Positions 57,401-64,000 of a DNA stretch of 64,000 nt are shown here, one piece after another. This DNA is from Flavobacterium sp. J27. GTDB taxonomy: Bacteria > Bacteroidota > Bacteroidia > Flavobacteriales > Flavobacteriaceae. The DNA lies in NCBI RefSeq assembly GCF_004303025.1, contig NZ_PJQW01000003.1, positions 248,001-312,000 on the forward strand, in the 5' to 3' direction. The notes under the pieces are model-generated. The model was given only the letters and a program-made list of their open reading frames with translations. It had not been told where the DNA came from and did not search any database. The position numbers and the translations under genes are program-made. Every line of letters begins with the position of its first letter. Position 1 is the first letter of the stretch.

Positions 57401-58645
57401 ATGGAATTATTAAAAATAAATACAGCAGGAAGTGTAGATGATGGAAAAAGTACCTTAATAGGGCGCTTCCTTTATGATAATAACGCACTAACGATTGAAC
57501 AAGAAGAGTTGGTTCGTAAAAAAACAAAAGAAAAAGGATTAGAAGATTTAGATTTTTCGGTGATTACCGATGGGTTAATTGCAGAACGCGAACAAGGCAT
57601 AACGATAGATGTAGCACATATCTATTTTTCTTCAGCAGTTCGAAAATTTATTATTGCCGATAGTCCAGGGCATATCGAATATACTCGAAACATGGTTACG
57701 GGTGCTTCTAATTCGGATTTGTCGATTATTTTAATTGATGCACGAAAAGGATTACTAGAACAAACGCACCGGCATTATTTTATTAGCCGATTATTGCGTT
57801 TGCAATCAGTGGTGTTTTGTATTAACAAAATGGATTTGGTAGACTATAGCGAAGACGTTTATTTAAACATTGCTGCTGATATTGATAAAATGATTAAGCA
57901 GTTAGAACCTTTAGAACAGGAAATTGCGATTATTCCGATTAGTTCCTTAAAAGGAGATAATGTCGTTCATTTTTCAAAACAAATGGATTGGTACAAAGGA
58001 GAAACGTTATCGACTGTATTGCATAGTTTTAGTAAAAAAGAAGAAGATTCTAAACCCTTCCGTATGGATGTACAACAAGTATATCATGTACAAAATGAAA
58101 ACTTTGTAGATTATAGAGCTTATGCGGGAAGAATTAGTTCGGGAAGTGTTAAGGTAGGAGAAACACTTACGATTTTGCCATCTGGAAAATCTTCTGAAGT
58201 AGTTGAGGTAAGAAAGTTTGCCACTACTTTAGACGAAGCACATACAGGAGATTCTATACAAGTGCGTTTAAAAGATGATATTGATATTAGTAGAGGGATG
58301 CTTTTCGTAAAAGAAAATAAGGAAGCACTTTTTGCGAAAGAATTACAAGCACGCTTGGTTTGGTTAGATGAAAAAGCAGCGAATACATCAGCGAAGTATC
58401 ATATTCAAACGGGTTCAAGAATGGGTGTGTGTAAAATTCAAGAGATTGATTATTTAATACAACCTGAAAATCCGTTAGAGCATGTAGCTTCTCACGAATT
58501 GAAATTAAACGATATTGCTTTGGTAAAATTAAAATTGGCCAACCCAATGTATTTAGATGCTTTTGCAGTAAATAAAGCAAATGGGGCTTTTATTTTAATT
58601 GATGCACAAACGAATAACACGGTTGCTGTTGGTTTTGTACAATAG
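57401..58645 (+). CDS. cysN: Sulfate adenylyltransferase subunit 1 (GTPase)
   Basis: 414 residues, no CysC kinase fusion. G1 NTAGSVDDGKSTLIGR, G3 ADSPGHIEYTRNM, G4 CINKMDLV; then EF-Tu-like beta-barrel domains. GTP hydrolysis drives APS synthesis by CysD. It is separated from cysD by 114 nt occupied by the octamer arrays, unusual for this tight operon. Confidence 0.95.
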   Translation: MELLKINTAGSVDDGKSTLIGRFLYDNNALTIEQEELVRKKTKEKGLEDLDFSVITDGLIAEREQGITIDVAHIYFSSAVRKFIIADSPGHIEYTRNMVTGASNSDLSIILIDARKGLLEQTHRHYFISRLLRLQSVVFCINKMDLVDYSEDVYLNIAADIDKMIKQLEPLEQEIAIIPISSLKGDNVVHFSKQMDWYKGETLSTVLHSFSKKEEDSKPFRMDVQQVYHVQNENFVDYRAYAGRISSGSVKVGETLTILPSGKSSEVVEVRKFATTLDEAHTGDSIQVRLKDDIDISRGMLFVKENKEALFAKELQARLVWLDEKAANTSAKYHIQTGSRMGVCKIQEIDYLIQPENPLEHVASHELKLNDIALVKLKLANPMYLDAFAVNKANGAFILIDAQTNNTVAVGFVQ

Positions 58646-58672
58646 TTATGTGTAATTTATAATTTGGTGGAT

Positions 58673-58708
58673 AATCCCTAGAGTTTTTTGCTTTAGGGAT
58701 TTTTTTTG
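58673..58708 (+). terminator. Terminator of the cys operon
   Basis: AATCCCTA (58673-58680) pairs with TAGGGATT (58694-58701), followed by a long T-run, 28 nt after cysN. Confidence 0.85.
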
Positions 58709-58756
58709 TTTTATAGCGTTGACCCAATTTACACTAGCGGAAAGCTGTTTTAAATG

Positions 58757-58823
58757 CTATTTTTCTGGTTCTCGATACGATTTTCTGCCCGAAGGGTTCG
58801 GTTGAAAATCACTCGAACTGACG
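58757..58823 (+). repeat. REP-like hairpin element, copy 1
   Basis: 67 bp, identical to 58967-59033 except one base (58790). Ends are GGTTCTCGATAC and CACTCGAACTGACG. Internally CCGAA/TTCGG and GATTTTC/GAAAATC form nested stems, so each copy can fold into one hairpin. Confidence 0.8.
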
Positions 58824-58905
58824 AAAAATAGAGTTTAGAGGTAAAGTGCTTTATAGGAGGTTTTTATAATTCTATTTTACTAAAATTTGTATGGATGCAG
58901 TTATA

Positions 58906-58955
58906 AAAAACGTCAGTTGGAGTGTTCCGATGCTAATCGGAATGTATCGAGAACC
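58906..58955 (-). repeat. REP-like element, short inverted copy
   Basis: Plus strand reads CGTCAGTTGGAGTG ... GTATCGAGAACC, the reverse complement of the two element ends, around a different, shorter centre with its own CCGAT/ATCGG hairpin. Shows that the ends, not the middle, are conserved. Confidence 0.7.
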
Positions 58956-58966
58956 GTTTTTCATTA

Positions 58967-59033
58967 CTATTTTTCTGGTTCTCGATACGATTTTCTGCCA
59001 GAAGGGTTCGGTTGAAAATCACTCGAACTGACG
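58967..59033 (+). repeat. REP-like hairpin element, copy 2
   Basis: Second 67-bp direct copy; its GGTTCTCGATAC end also forms a perfect 12-bp inverted repeat with 58944-58955 of the short inverted copy. Confidence 0.8.
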
Positions 59034-59148
59034 GGTACAGGTGTTTAGAAGGATTGTACTGTGTTTTTTCCTCCTGCTTTTTCAAAATAGGCACATTATT
59101 CTGCTCTCTCTTATTAAAAAAGACCACTTAAGTCTTCCACTTCATTAT

Positions 59149-59520
59149 CTGAGTACTATAAAATACAACCTGAGTAGTAAAAACGCAATCTGAGTAGTAC
59201 AAAATACAACCTGAGTAGTAAAAATGCAATCTGAGTAGTACAAAGTACAACCTGAGTACTAAAAATGCAATCTGAGTAGTACAAATTACAATCTGAGTAG
59301 TATAAAATAGAACCTGAGTAGTACAAATTACAACCTGAGTAGTATAAAATACAATCTGAGTAGTAAAAACGCAATCTGAGTAGTACAAAATACAACCTGA
59401 GTACTAAAAACACAATCTGAGTAGTATAAAATACAACCTGAGTAGTACAAAGTACAATCTGAGTAGTAAAAACGCAATCTGAGTAGTATAAAATACAACC
59501 TGAGTACTACAAAATACAAC
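59149..59520. repeat. 18-unit tandem repeat array (20/21-bp units)
   Basis: Eighteen head-to-tail units, all beginning CTGAGTA, plus a partial 19th at 59521. Twelve units are 21 bp (type CTGAGTAGTACAAAATACAAC) and six are 20 bp (type CTGAGTAGTAAAAACGCAAT); the lengths sum exactly to 372 bp. Units differ at a few positions and are not spaced by unique sequence, so this is not a CRISPR. The period equals two helical turns. Confidence 0.95.
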
Positions 59521-59649
59521 CTGAGTAGGTAGGTTTTATAGCTAAATTAGGCAGTTAACCAATTTTATAGAAGGATTATCTAGTGGAGTATTGTGGTTAA
59601 CTCTTCCTTTTTTACTTTTTATCTATTTCTTACTAAAAATGCTTTTTTG

Positions 59650-59699
59650 TACGTATAAATACGTATAAAAAAGTACGAAAAATACGTATAAATACGTAT
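59650..59699. promoter_or_regulatory. Phased TACGTA palindromes upstream of the TIR gene
   Basis: TACGTATAAATACGTAT occurs exactly twice (59650-59666 and 59683-59699). Each copy holds two TACGTA palindromes 10 bp apart; the copies are 33 bp apart, so all four lie near one face of the helix. Candidate operator. Confidence 0.5.
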
Positions 59700-59846
59700 T
59701 GTGGGTAGGTGTTGAAAAAGTTATATTTGAGGGGATAACTATTTATATATGAAGTTTTATCTTTAAAAGAAGAATTATTTTAGAGATAATTTGTTTGCTT
59801 ATAAGTTGGTTATTATTAATATTCACTTATTTTAAATATCAATAAT

Positions 59847-60503
59847 ATGAGACCGAAAGTATTTATAGGATCTTCTACAGAAGGGCTAAAGTATGCTAAT
59901 ACAATGCAGTTACTCCTCGATCATCAATGTGAAGTTACTATTTGGAGTCAAGGAATTTTTGGATTAAGTCAAGGAACATTGGAATCTCTAGTTTTAGCTA
60001 TTGATAAGTTTGATTTTGCAATATTATTTTTGACACCTGATGACATGATTATATCTAGAGACGAGACTAAACCATCTCCAAGAGATAATGTGTTGTTTGA
60101 ATTAGGACTTTTTGTAGGTGGTCTTGGAAGAAATCGAACTTACATAGTCTATGATAGAACAAAGCCTATAAAGATACCATCAGATCTTGCTGGGATAACA
60201 GCTTCAACCTTCCAAGAACATTCAGATGGAAACTTACAAGCTTCTTTAGGAGCTTGTTGTACACAAATTGGAAACGAAATTAAACGACAAGGTGTAAGAG
60301 TTAATGCAGAACTAAATAAACTTTCAACTGCAACACAAGATTTTGAGCTAACAAATGATAAGGTTAAAAAACTTATTGAGTTGATAGCTCGTTCAAGAAG
60401 AATTGAGTTAGAAATTATCTCTGGACAATTTGGTAGTTTTATGAAAAAAGAACATTCGGATTTAATAAAGAAAGACTTAGATGATATTTCTAAACTTATA
60501 TAA
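59847..60503 (+). CDS. Stand-alone TIR-like (PF10137/Cap12-type) protein
   Basis: 218 residues. Residues 1-150 form the TIR-like domain once called predicted nucleotide-binding protein: KVFIGSSTEGLKYANTMQLLLD opens it. DKFDFAILFLTPDD follows, and SPRDNVLFELGLFVGGLGRNRTYIVYD has the likely catalytic Glu85. Cap12-type TIR domains degrade NAD+ in anti-phage CBASS systems. The C-terminal 60 residues are helical with no known sensor, and no STING, cyclase or SMODS gene is nearby. It may act as a small defence or abortive-infection effector; that is inference. Confidence 0.82.
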   Translation: MRPKVFIGSSTEGLKYANTMQLLLDHQCEVTIWSQGIFGLSQGTLESLVLAIDKFDFAILFLTPDDMIISRDETKPSPRDNVLFELGLFVGGLGRNRTYIVYDRTKPIKIPSDLAGITASTFQEHSDGNLQASLGACCTQIGNEIKRQGVRVNAELNKLSTATQDFELTNDKVKKLIELIARSRRIELEIISGQFGSFMKKEHSDLIKKDLDDISKLI

Positions 60504-60791
60504 ATTTTAAGAAAGTTATGAATAAAGAAGTCAGATATTGTTATTGAACTTTTAGATATTTAATAAATATACTAAAACCGCTTCGCAAAGTCCAATACTT
60601 CAAACTTTGAATAGCCCACTCCGCAAAGTCACCTGATTTTTAGTGAAATAAATTATTTTAAAGAGATTATATTTTAATAGTAAGATTAAGTTTTTTCTTT
60701 GCTTAAAAGTTGAGAAACTTTCCGTAGCTAAGAGACAATCTATGTTATCAATGGATATAAAATGTGTATGTAACAAATTATCAATTATTTT
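60504..60791. other. Intergenic region without supported gene
   Basis: 288 bp, AT-rich. Two short direct repeats of CGCAAAGTC (in 60584-60592 and 60621-60630 area) are the only pattern seen. A short minus-strand open frame here overlaps the next gene and has no support. Confidence 0.5.
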
Positions 60792-61799
60792 ATGAGAACT
60801 GATCATCCAGAATTATCAAAAATATTTAGTGACTGTGCTAAAAAAGCTAGATTAACAACTAATACATGCTTATTTCCTGGGTGTAATAAAACGTCAATCA
60901 AATCACATATTATGCAGAAAAATGGTATTCTTTCTTCAATAAGTGAGGATAGACATTTGTGGGAATTTAACGTAGATCATTTTAAAAAGGAATATATTAC
61001 ATTTAAAAAAACTGGTATCAATGAAATATATACTTTCTTAGGTTTCTGTAACGAGCATGATTCAGGTCTTTTCCAAAAAATTGAAACTCAAGGGGAAATT
61101 GATTTTGAAGATTATGAAGCATGTTCCCTTTTTGCACTTAGAACTTTATGTAATGAAAAATGGTTAAAATTAGTTGTTAAAAAACAACATCAGTGTGTTT
61201 TAAATCATCCTAAAACTATTTCTGACATTTTATTAATTAATAAAGTTATAGAGCAAGGTGATATTGCTTTACAAGATTTAAAATTCTTTGGAGATAGCTT
61301 ATGGGATGATTTAAACAATAAAACTGAATCATTCATTTTTGAATGGAGAGAATTTCCAAAGCAAGAAATTTGCTTAAACTCTATATTTACATATGATACA
61401 TCAGAAGAAATTATAAACCATATTAAAATATTTGGTATTGATAAAGAGAGGCTTGTAGAAATATTTGTTTCTTTTTTTCCATATCAAGATAAATCTATTC
61501 TTATTATGGGTTATCATAAAGACGATATAAAAGTTGCAAAACCTTTTGTAAATAGTTTTATGAGAGAAAAATTGAAAAGAGTCTATAGAAAACTATCGAA
61601 TCTAATAATTTTGAATTGTGAGACATGGGTTTGTTCGCATAATTTTTATAAAAAAAAATTAGAAGGTTTGGATAGTGATTTTTTTAAAGCAACAATTTTT
61701 TCTACTAAAAACGAAAATGAAAGAAGGGTTTTCGATATAAACCTATTTGAAGATAATTTTAAAGAGCGATTTAAAAAATTTATAAAAAAAATCGGATAA
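60792..61799 (+). CDS. Treble-clef/HNH-like protein of unknown function
   Basis: 335 residues. The N-terminus has a metal-site pattern: C26-x4-C31 (CLFPGCNKTSIKSH with His39), then Cys86 and His89 in LGFCNEHDSGLF. This C-x4-C ... SH ... GFCxxHD arrangement recurs in a widespread uncharacterised bacterial family and resembles an HNH-type treble clef, though the catalytic His of a nuclease is not certain. The rest is helical and Lys-rich with no motif I recognise. Next to the TIR gene, it may be part of a defence or accessory island; the function is unknown. Confidence 0.6.
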   Translation: MRTDHPELSKIFSDCAKKARLTTNTCLFPGCNKTSIKSHIMQKNGILSSISEDRHLWEFNVDHFKKEYITFKKTGINEIYTFLGFCNEHDSGLFQKIETQGEIDFEDYEACSLFALRTLCNEKWLKLVVKKQHQCVLNHPKTISDILLINKVIEQGDIALQDLKFFGDSLWDDLNNKTESFIFEWREFPKQEICLNSIFTYDTSEEIINHIKIFGIDKERLVEIFVSFFPYQDKSILIMGYHKDDIKVAKPFVNSFMREKLKRVYRKLSNLIILNCETWVCSHNFYKKKLEGLDSDFFKATIFSTKNENERRVFDINLFEDNFKERFKKFIKKIG

Positions 61800-62067
61800 A
61801 AATTATTTAGTAATTTTTCCAGCTAGTACTAGCAAGATGCCCCCTCTTTTGTAAACTCAACAATGTGACACTTAAAAAAGAACAACAACATCAACTCCCT
61901 TAACATATAAGGTATTAAAACTGCCTATTTTGTTAAACCTCAAGAAGTAAGGCGTGATATTGATTTAATTTTATTATTTTTAGAAATATAAAAAATCCCT
62001 GTACAGGAGCAGTCTGAATCTCAACAGGCTTTACTATTTTGAGAATATTAATAAAAAACAAAATATC
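61800..62067. other. Intergenic region with palindromes and a short coding relic
   Basis: Contains perfect palindromes GCTAGTACTAGC (61822-61833) and CCTGTACAGG (61998-62007). An open stretch at about 61917-61991 reads KTAYFVKPQEVRRDIDLILL and then stops; it has no start and may be the relic of a lost gene. Confidence 0.35.
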
Positions 62068-62292
62068 ATGTTAAAAAAAATTTCTGAGTTATCGGGAGTA
62101 AAAATCCTAGATAAAAATAGACAAATAAATATAGTAGGTGGTGATCCTATTTTTCAAGTTCAACATTGTATTTATAATAATACTAGTGCGCTTCTTGAAG
62201 GTTGTGCGGTACAACCGCCAGATTCTTCTACTCAACAGCCCACTTGTATTTATATTTGTGAAAATGGACGATGGGTAAAGCATCCGTATTAA
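62068..62292 (+). CDS. Double-glycine-leader peptide with four cysteines
   Basis: 74 residues. The leader LKKISELSGVKILDKNRQINIVGG ends in Gly24-Gly25, the bacteriocin/ComC-type leader of Flavobacteria (SGVKxLxKxxQxxIxGG). The mature part (49 residues) has Cys34, 46, 60 and 64, including CIYIC, and a C-terminal RWVKHPY. It could be exported by a peptidase-containing ABC transporter and act as a bacteriocin or signal with disulfides. No transporter, modifying enzyme or immunity gene lies in the window, so it is an orphan here. Confidence 0.7.
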   Translation: MLKKISELSGVKILDKNRQINIVGGDPIFQVQHCIYNNTSALLEGCAVQPPDSSTQQPTCIYICENGRWVKHPY

Positions 62293-62315
62293 TATCTAAT
62301 ACATAAATAATAAAG

Positions 62316-62353
62316 AAGGCTTGTGAATATAATTATATTCACAAGCCTTTTTG
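62316..62353 (+). terminator. Terminator after the GG-leader peptide gene
   Basis: A perfect 34-nt palindrome (62316-62349) with GC-rich ends AAGGCTTGTG/CACAAGCCTT, followed by T residues. Confidence 0.85.
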
Positions 62354-62574
62354 TATTGGAAGAGTAGTTTGTTGCTCATCGGTTTTGTGTTTGGGTAGGT
62401 TTGTGCATACCAAAACCCATTTAAAGATTATTGTTAGTGTCGTATTTTTTAGTATTACATTTTTTCTTTAAAAAATTATGAAATATTTATGATTTTTGAT
62501 AAGAAAAACCAGATGTTTTGGCTTAATTGTTGTTGTTATTCTATTTATAGTTTAAACAACAAATAATTAAAAAC

Positions 62575-63264
62575 ATGAGTAAAGGATTTTATCTTAAAAT
62601 GGAAGAGTATGTGCCTGCGGGTGCTTTTTTAAAAGCTAGTTTTGTGCGTGATAGAGAGGAACTGGCTACGCGTTTTAGCGAATTTACCACGGCTTATTTG
62701 CAGGATTTTGAAGTACAGTTGGCAAAAGTAGCGGGTTTAGAGCAAACACTGGTACTTACAGAAGAGCAAAAAGGCGTTACGGTTAGTTTGTATACCACTT
62801 CGGAAGTGGCGAACAAGGAGTTGAATTTTCTGTCTTTTTATTTTGAGCGTGCCAATTTAGACCCTGCGATTATTAGTGCAGTTAAAAAGGATTTGGCTGT
62901 TAAGAATATTGAAGGGGCTGTTTTAAAACTAGATGCTGTGATTCAGTATGTGTTGAGTAAAAAGACGTTGCTGGAATCGAAAGGAATGAGTGCTGCTTTT
63001 CCGGATGAATTAACCACTTTAAAAGAGGATTTGAAAGCGAAAAATGAGTTACAAAACGTGGTGATGAATGTTAAGAAGCAGTTGTATAAAGACAACAAGC
63101 AGGAATATGATGCGTTGTATGCTTATATTAGTGTGATTGCAAAGGCGGGCAAGATTATGTATGATGGTTTGAGTAAGCGCGATGAGTATACGGTAACGAA
63201 AATTACTTCGAGAATGCGTAGGGTGAAAAAGAATACTATGAGTGAACCAGAAGTGGTAGATTAA
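62575..63264 (+). CDS. Protein of unknown function with unusual codon use
   Basis: 229 residues, no signal peptide and no membrane helix; helical throughout (EELATRFSEFTTAYLQDFEVQLAKVAGLEQTLVL..., LKEDLKAKNELQNVVMNVKKQLY). Unlike its neighbours it uses many GCG, GTG, GGC and CGC codons, so its G+C is visibly higher. Similar-sized proteins with this YVPAGAFLKASFVRDREELA start may exist in Bacteroidetes, but I know no function. It may have been acquired recently. Confidence 0.6.
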   Translation: MSKGFYLKMEEYVPAGAFLKASFVRDREELATRFSEFTTAYLQDFEVQLAKVAGLEQTLVLTEEQKGVTVSLYTTSEVANKELNFLSFYFERANLDPAIISAVKKDLAVKNIEGAVLKLDAVIQYVLSKKTLLESKGMSAAFPDELTTLKEDLKAKNELQNVVMNVKKQLYKDNKQEYDALYAYISVIAKAGKIMYDGLSKRDEYTVTKITSRMRRVKKNTMSEPEVVD

Positions 63265-63272
63265 TTAAATAG

Positions 63273-63299
63273 AAAGGGCTTTTACAAGCCCTTTTTTTG
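63273..63299 (+). terminator. Terminator after the 62575 gene
   Basis: AAAGGGCTT (63273-63281) pairs with AAGCCCTTT (63286-63294) over a 4-nt loop, then a T-run. Confidence 0.85.
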
Positions 63300-63340
63300 T
63301 GAGGTTTGGTAACTGTATTTTTAGATTTATTTGCTGAGCT

Positions 63341-64000
63341 TTATTTCCTTTTCTTTTTACTTATTTCTTCTGCCATTTTCATGGCGTTATAAGTGTTTAA
63401 GATTTTTCCTGACGTACATAATTCAGAAAAGAGAACTAATTCGTTTTCTGTGCCTGGTTTCACAACTTGCTTGTCTATGGATACACCCGATTCTAAAATA
63501 ATTTGTTTTACTTCTTGCACGGTTAAATTGGGATAATATAACCAGATTAAAGCAGCTGTGCCAGAAATCATAGGCGCAGCTAATGATGTGCCAGAGTCGT
63601 ATTTGTATTGATTGTCAGGAATCGCAACATATATGTCTTCGCCTGGTGCAAAAATATCGACGTTGTTTTTGCCATAGTTTGAAAAGGAAGATACCATGGT
63701 GCTATCGGTTCGTTTTGAGATAGAACCTACGTTTATGAAATTGGTTACTACTTCTGGTGTTTTGTCATAAGCAATATCATTAGGGTAATAATAGTATTTG
63801 TCAATGTTTTTGCTTTTGTTTCCTGAACAATGAACTAATAGTACATTTTTCTTTTCGGCATATTGCATAGCTTCAAACACCCAGTTTTTATGTAAGGAAA
63901 ATTCTTTTCCAAAAGACATGTTGATTACTTTGGCACCATTATCGACTGCGTAATAAATTGCCATCGCAATATCTTTATCATGCTCGTCACCAGAAGCAGA
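63341..64000 (-). CDS. S8 (subtilisin-like) peptidase, C-terminal part
   Basis: The frame stays open through the right edge: residues SASGDEHDKDIA precede the internal Met at 63964, so the start lies outside the window. YAVDNGAKVINMSFGKEFS and VHCSGNKSKN (oxyanion-hole Asn region) are present, and the catalytic Ser lies in YDSGTSLAAPMISGTAALI. The Asp and His of the triad are beyond the edge. This is the cell-wall-associated type common in Flavobacteria, probably secreted. The C-terminus lacks a T9SS sorting domain. Confidence 0.92.
   Translation of the reverse strand, partial: SASGDEHDKDIAMAIYYAVDNGAKVINMSFGKEFSLHKNWVFEAMQYAEKKNVLLVHCSGNKSKNIDKYYYYPNDIAYDKTPEVVTNFINVGSISKRTDSTMVSSFSNYGKNNVDIFAPGEDIYVAIPDNQYKYDSGTSLAAPMISGTAALIWLYYPNLTVQEVKQIILESGVSIDKQVVKPGTENELVLFSELCTSGKILNTYNAMKMAEEISKKKRK

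Larger units (their letters stand above)
58646..59846. other. 1.2-kb repeat-rich non-coding region
   Basis: No convincing gene. It holds the cysN terminator, three REP-like elements (58757-59033), an 18-unit tandem array (59149-59520) and phased TACGTA palindromes (59650-59698). Minus-strand open frames across the array arise only from its repeat periodicity. Confidence 0.85.

Noticed and set aside
59128..59519. Three overlapping minus-strand open frames rich in YYS and LRL
   Set aside because: They read through the 20/21-bp tandem array in different frames; the periodicity alone keeps them open and the peptides are low-complexity.
59149..59520. CRISPR array
   Set aside because: Units follow each other directly with no unique spacers, and no cas gene is present.
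60600..60806. Minus-strand 68-residue open frame
   Set aside because: It overlaps the start of the gene at 60792 and has no recognisable signal, motif or promoter.
61917..61991. Short coding-like stretch ending LILLFLEI
   Set aside because: No start codon and only about 24 codons; kept only as a possible relic.

Overview
The window is chromosomal DNA of a member of the Bacteroidota, most likely the family Flavobacteriaceae and probably a Flavobacterium-like genus. It is AT-rich. Promoters have the TTTG-N19/20-TAnnTTTG form rather than the E. coli form, genes lack clear Shine-Dalgarno sequences, and there is a SusC/SusD pair. Two secreted proteins carry C-terminal type IX secretion (T9SS) sorting domains, and str, S10, spc and alpha ribosomal gene blocks are followed by carA and eno. 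No rRNA, tRNA, CRISPR array or recognisable transposase is present.

Layout. 1-4.6 kb: the N-terminal part of an alpha-2-macroglobulin-like gene whose signal peptide is out of frame, a TPR protein, Mpl, a DUF1287 lipoprotein and RadC. 4.6-7.1 kb: a compact RiPP (ribosomally made, modified peptide) locus with a 64-residue precursor whose C-terminus is three Tyr-centred pentapeptides, a radical SAM/SPASM maturase and a secreted alpha/beta hydrolase. 7.15-8.16 kb: an Xre/RES toxin-antitoxin pair. 8.2-10.7 kb: an ABC ATPase, an FtsX-type permease with a His-rich loop, and a DUF3299 protein; together they look like a metal (zinc) system. 10.7-16.4 kb: housekeeping genes (YjjG-like HAD, RarA, YiaA, Crp/Fnr regulator, rhomboid, RlmB). 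16.4-22.9 kb: SusD, SusC and an Omp85-type outer-membrane protein.

23.0-40.4 kb: rpsL-rpsG-fusA-rpsJ, then rplC through rplQ with secY, infA, rpmJ and rpoA. Three gaps in this block (before rpsH, rpsD and rplQ) can fold into stem-loops and may be autoregulatory leaders. 40.4-43 kb: carA and eno. 43-50.6 kb: a TPR histidine kinase and LytTR regulator, a leucine-rich T9SS protein and a PNGase F-like T9SS protein. 50.8-54.9 kb: citrate synthase and two guanidine-group-modifying enzymes separated by a four-helix-bundle gene that is bracketed by inverted arrays of 7-nt repeats. 54.9-58.6 kb: an Rrf2 regulator with a DUF2061-cysH-cysD-cysN sulfate assimilation operon; inverted arrays of 8-nt repeats lie between cysD and cysN.

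58.65-62.4 kb is the accessory part: REP-like hairpin elements, an 18-unit array of 20/21-bp tandem repeats, helically phased TACGTA palindromes, a stand-alone TIR-like protein, an HNH/treble-clef-like protein of unknown role, and a small double-glycine-leader peptide with four cysteines. The window closes with a protein of unknown function with unusual codon use and the C-terminal part of a subtilisin-type protease.

The most promising candidates for undescribed biology are the Tyr-pentapeptide RiPP locus, the paired 7-mer and 8-mer inverted arrays, the 18-unit repeat array upstream of the TIR gene, and the structured leaders in the ribosomal block.
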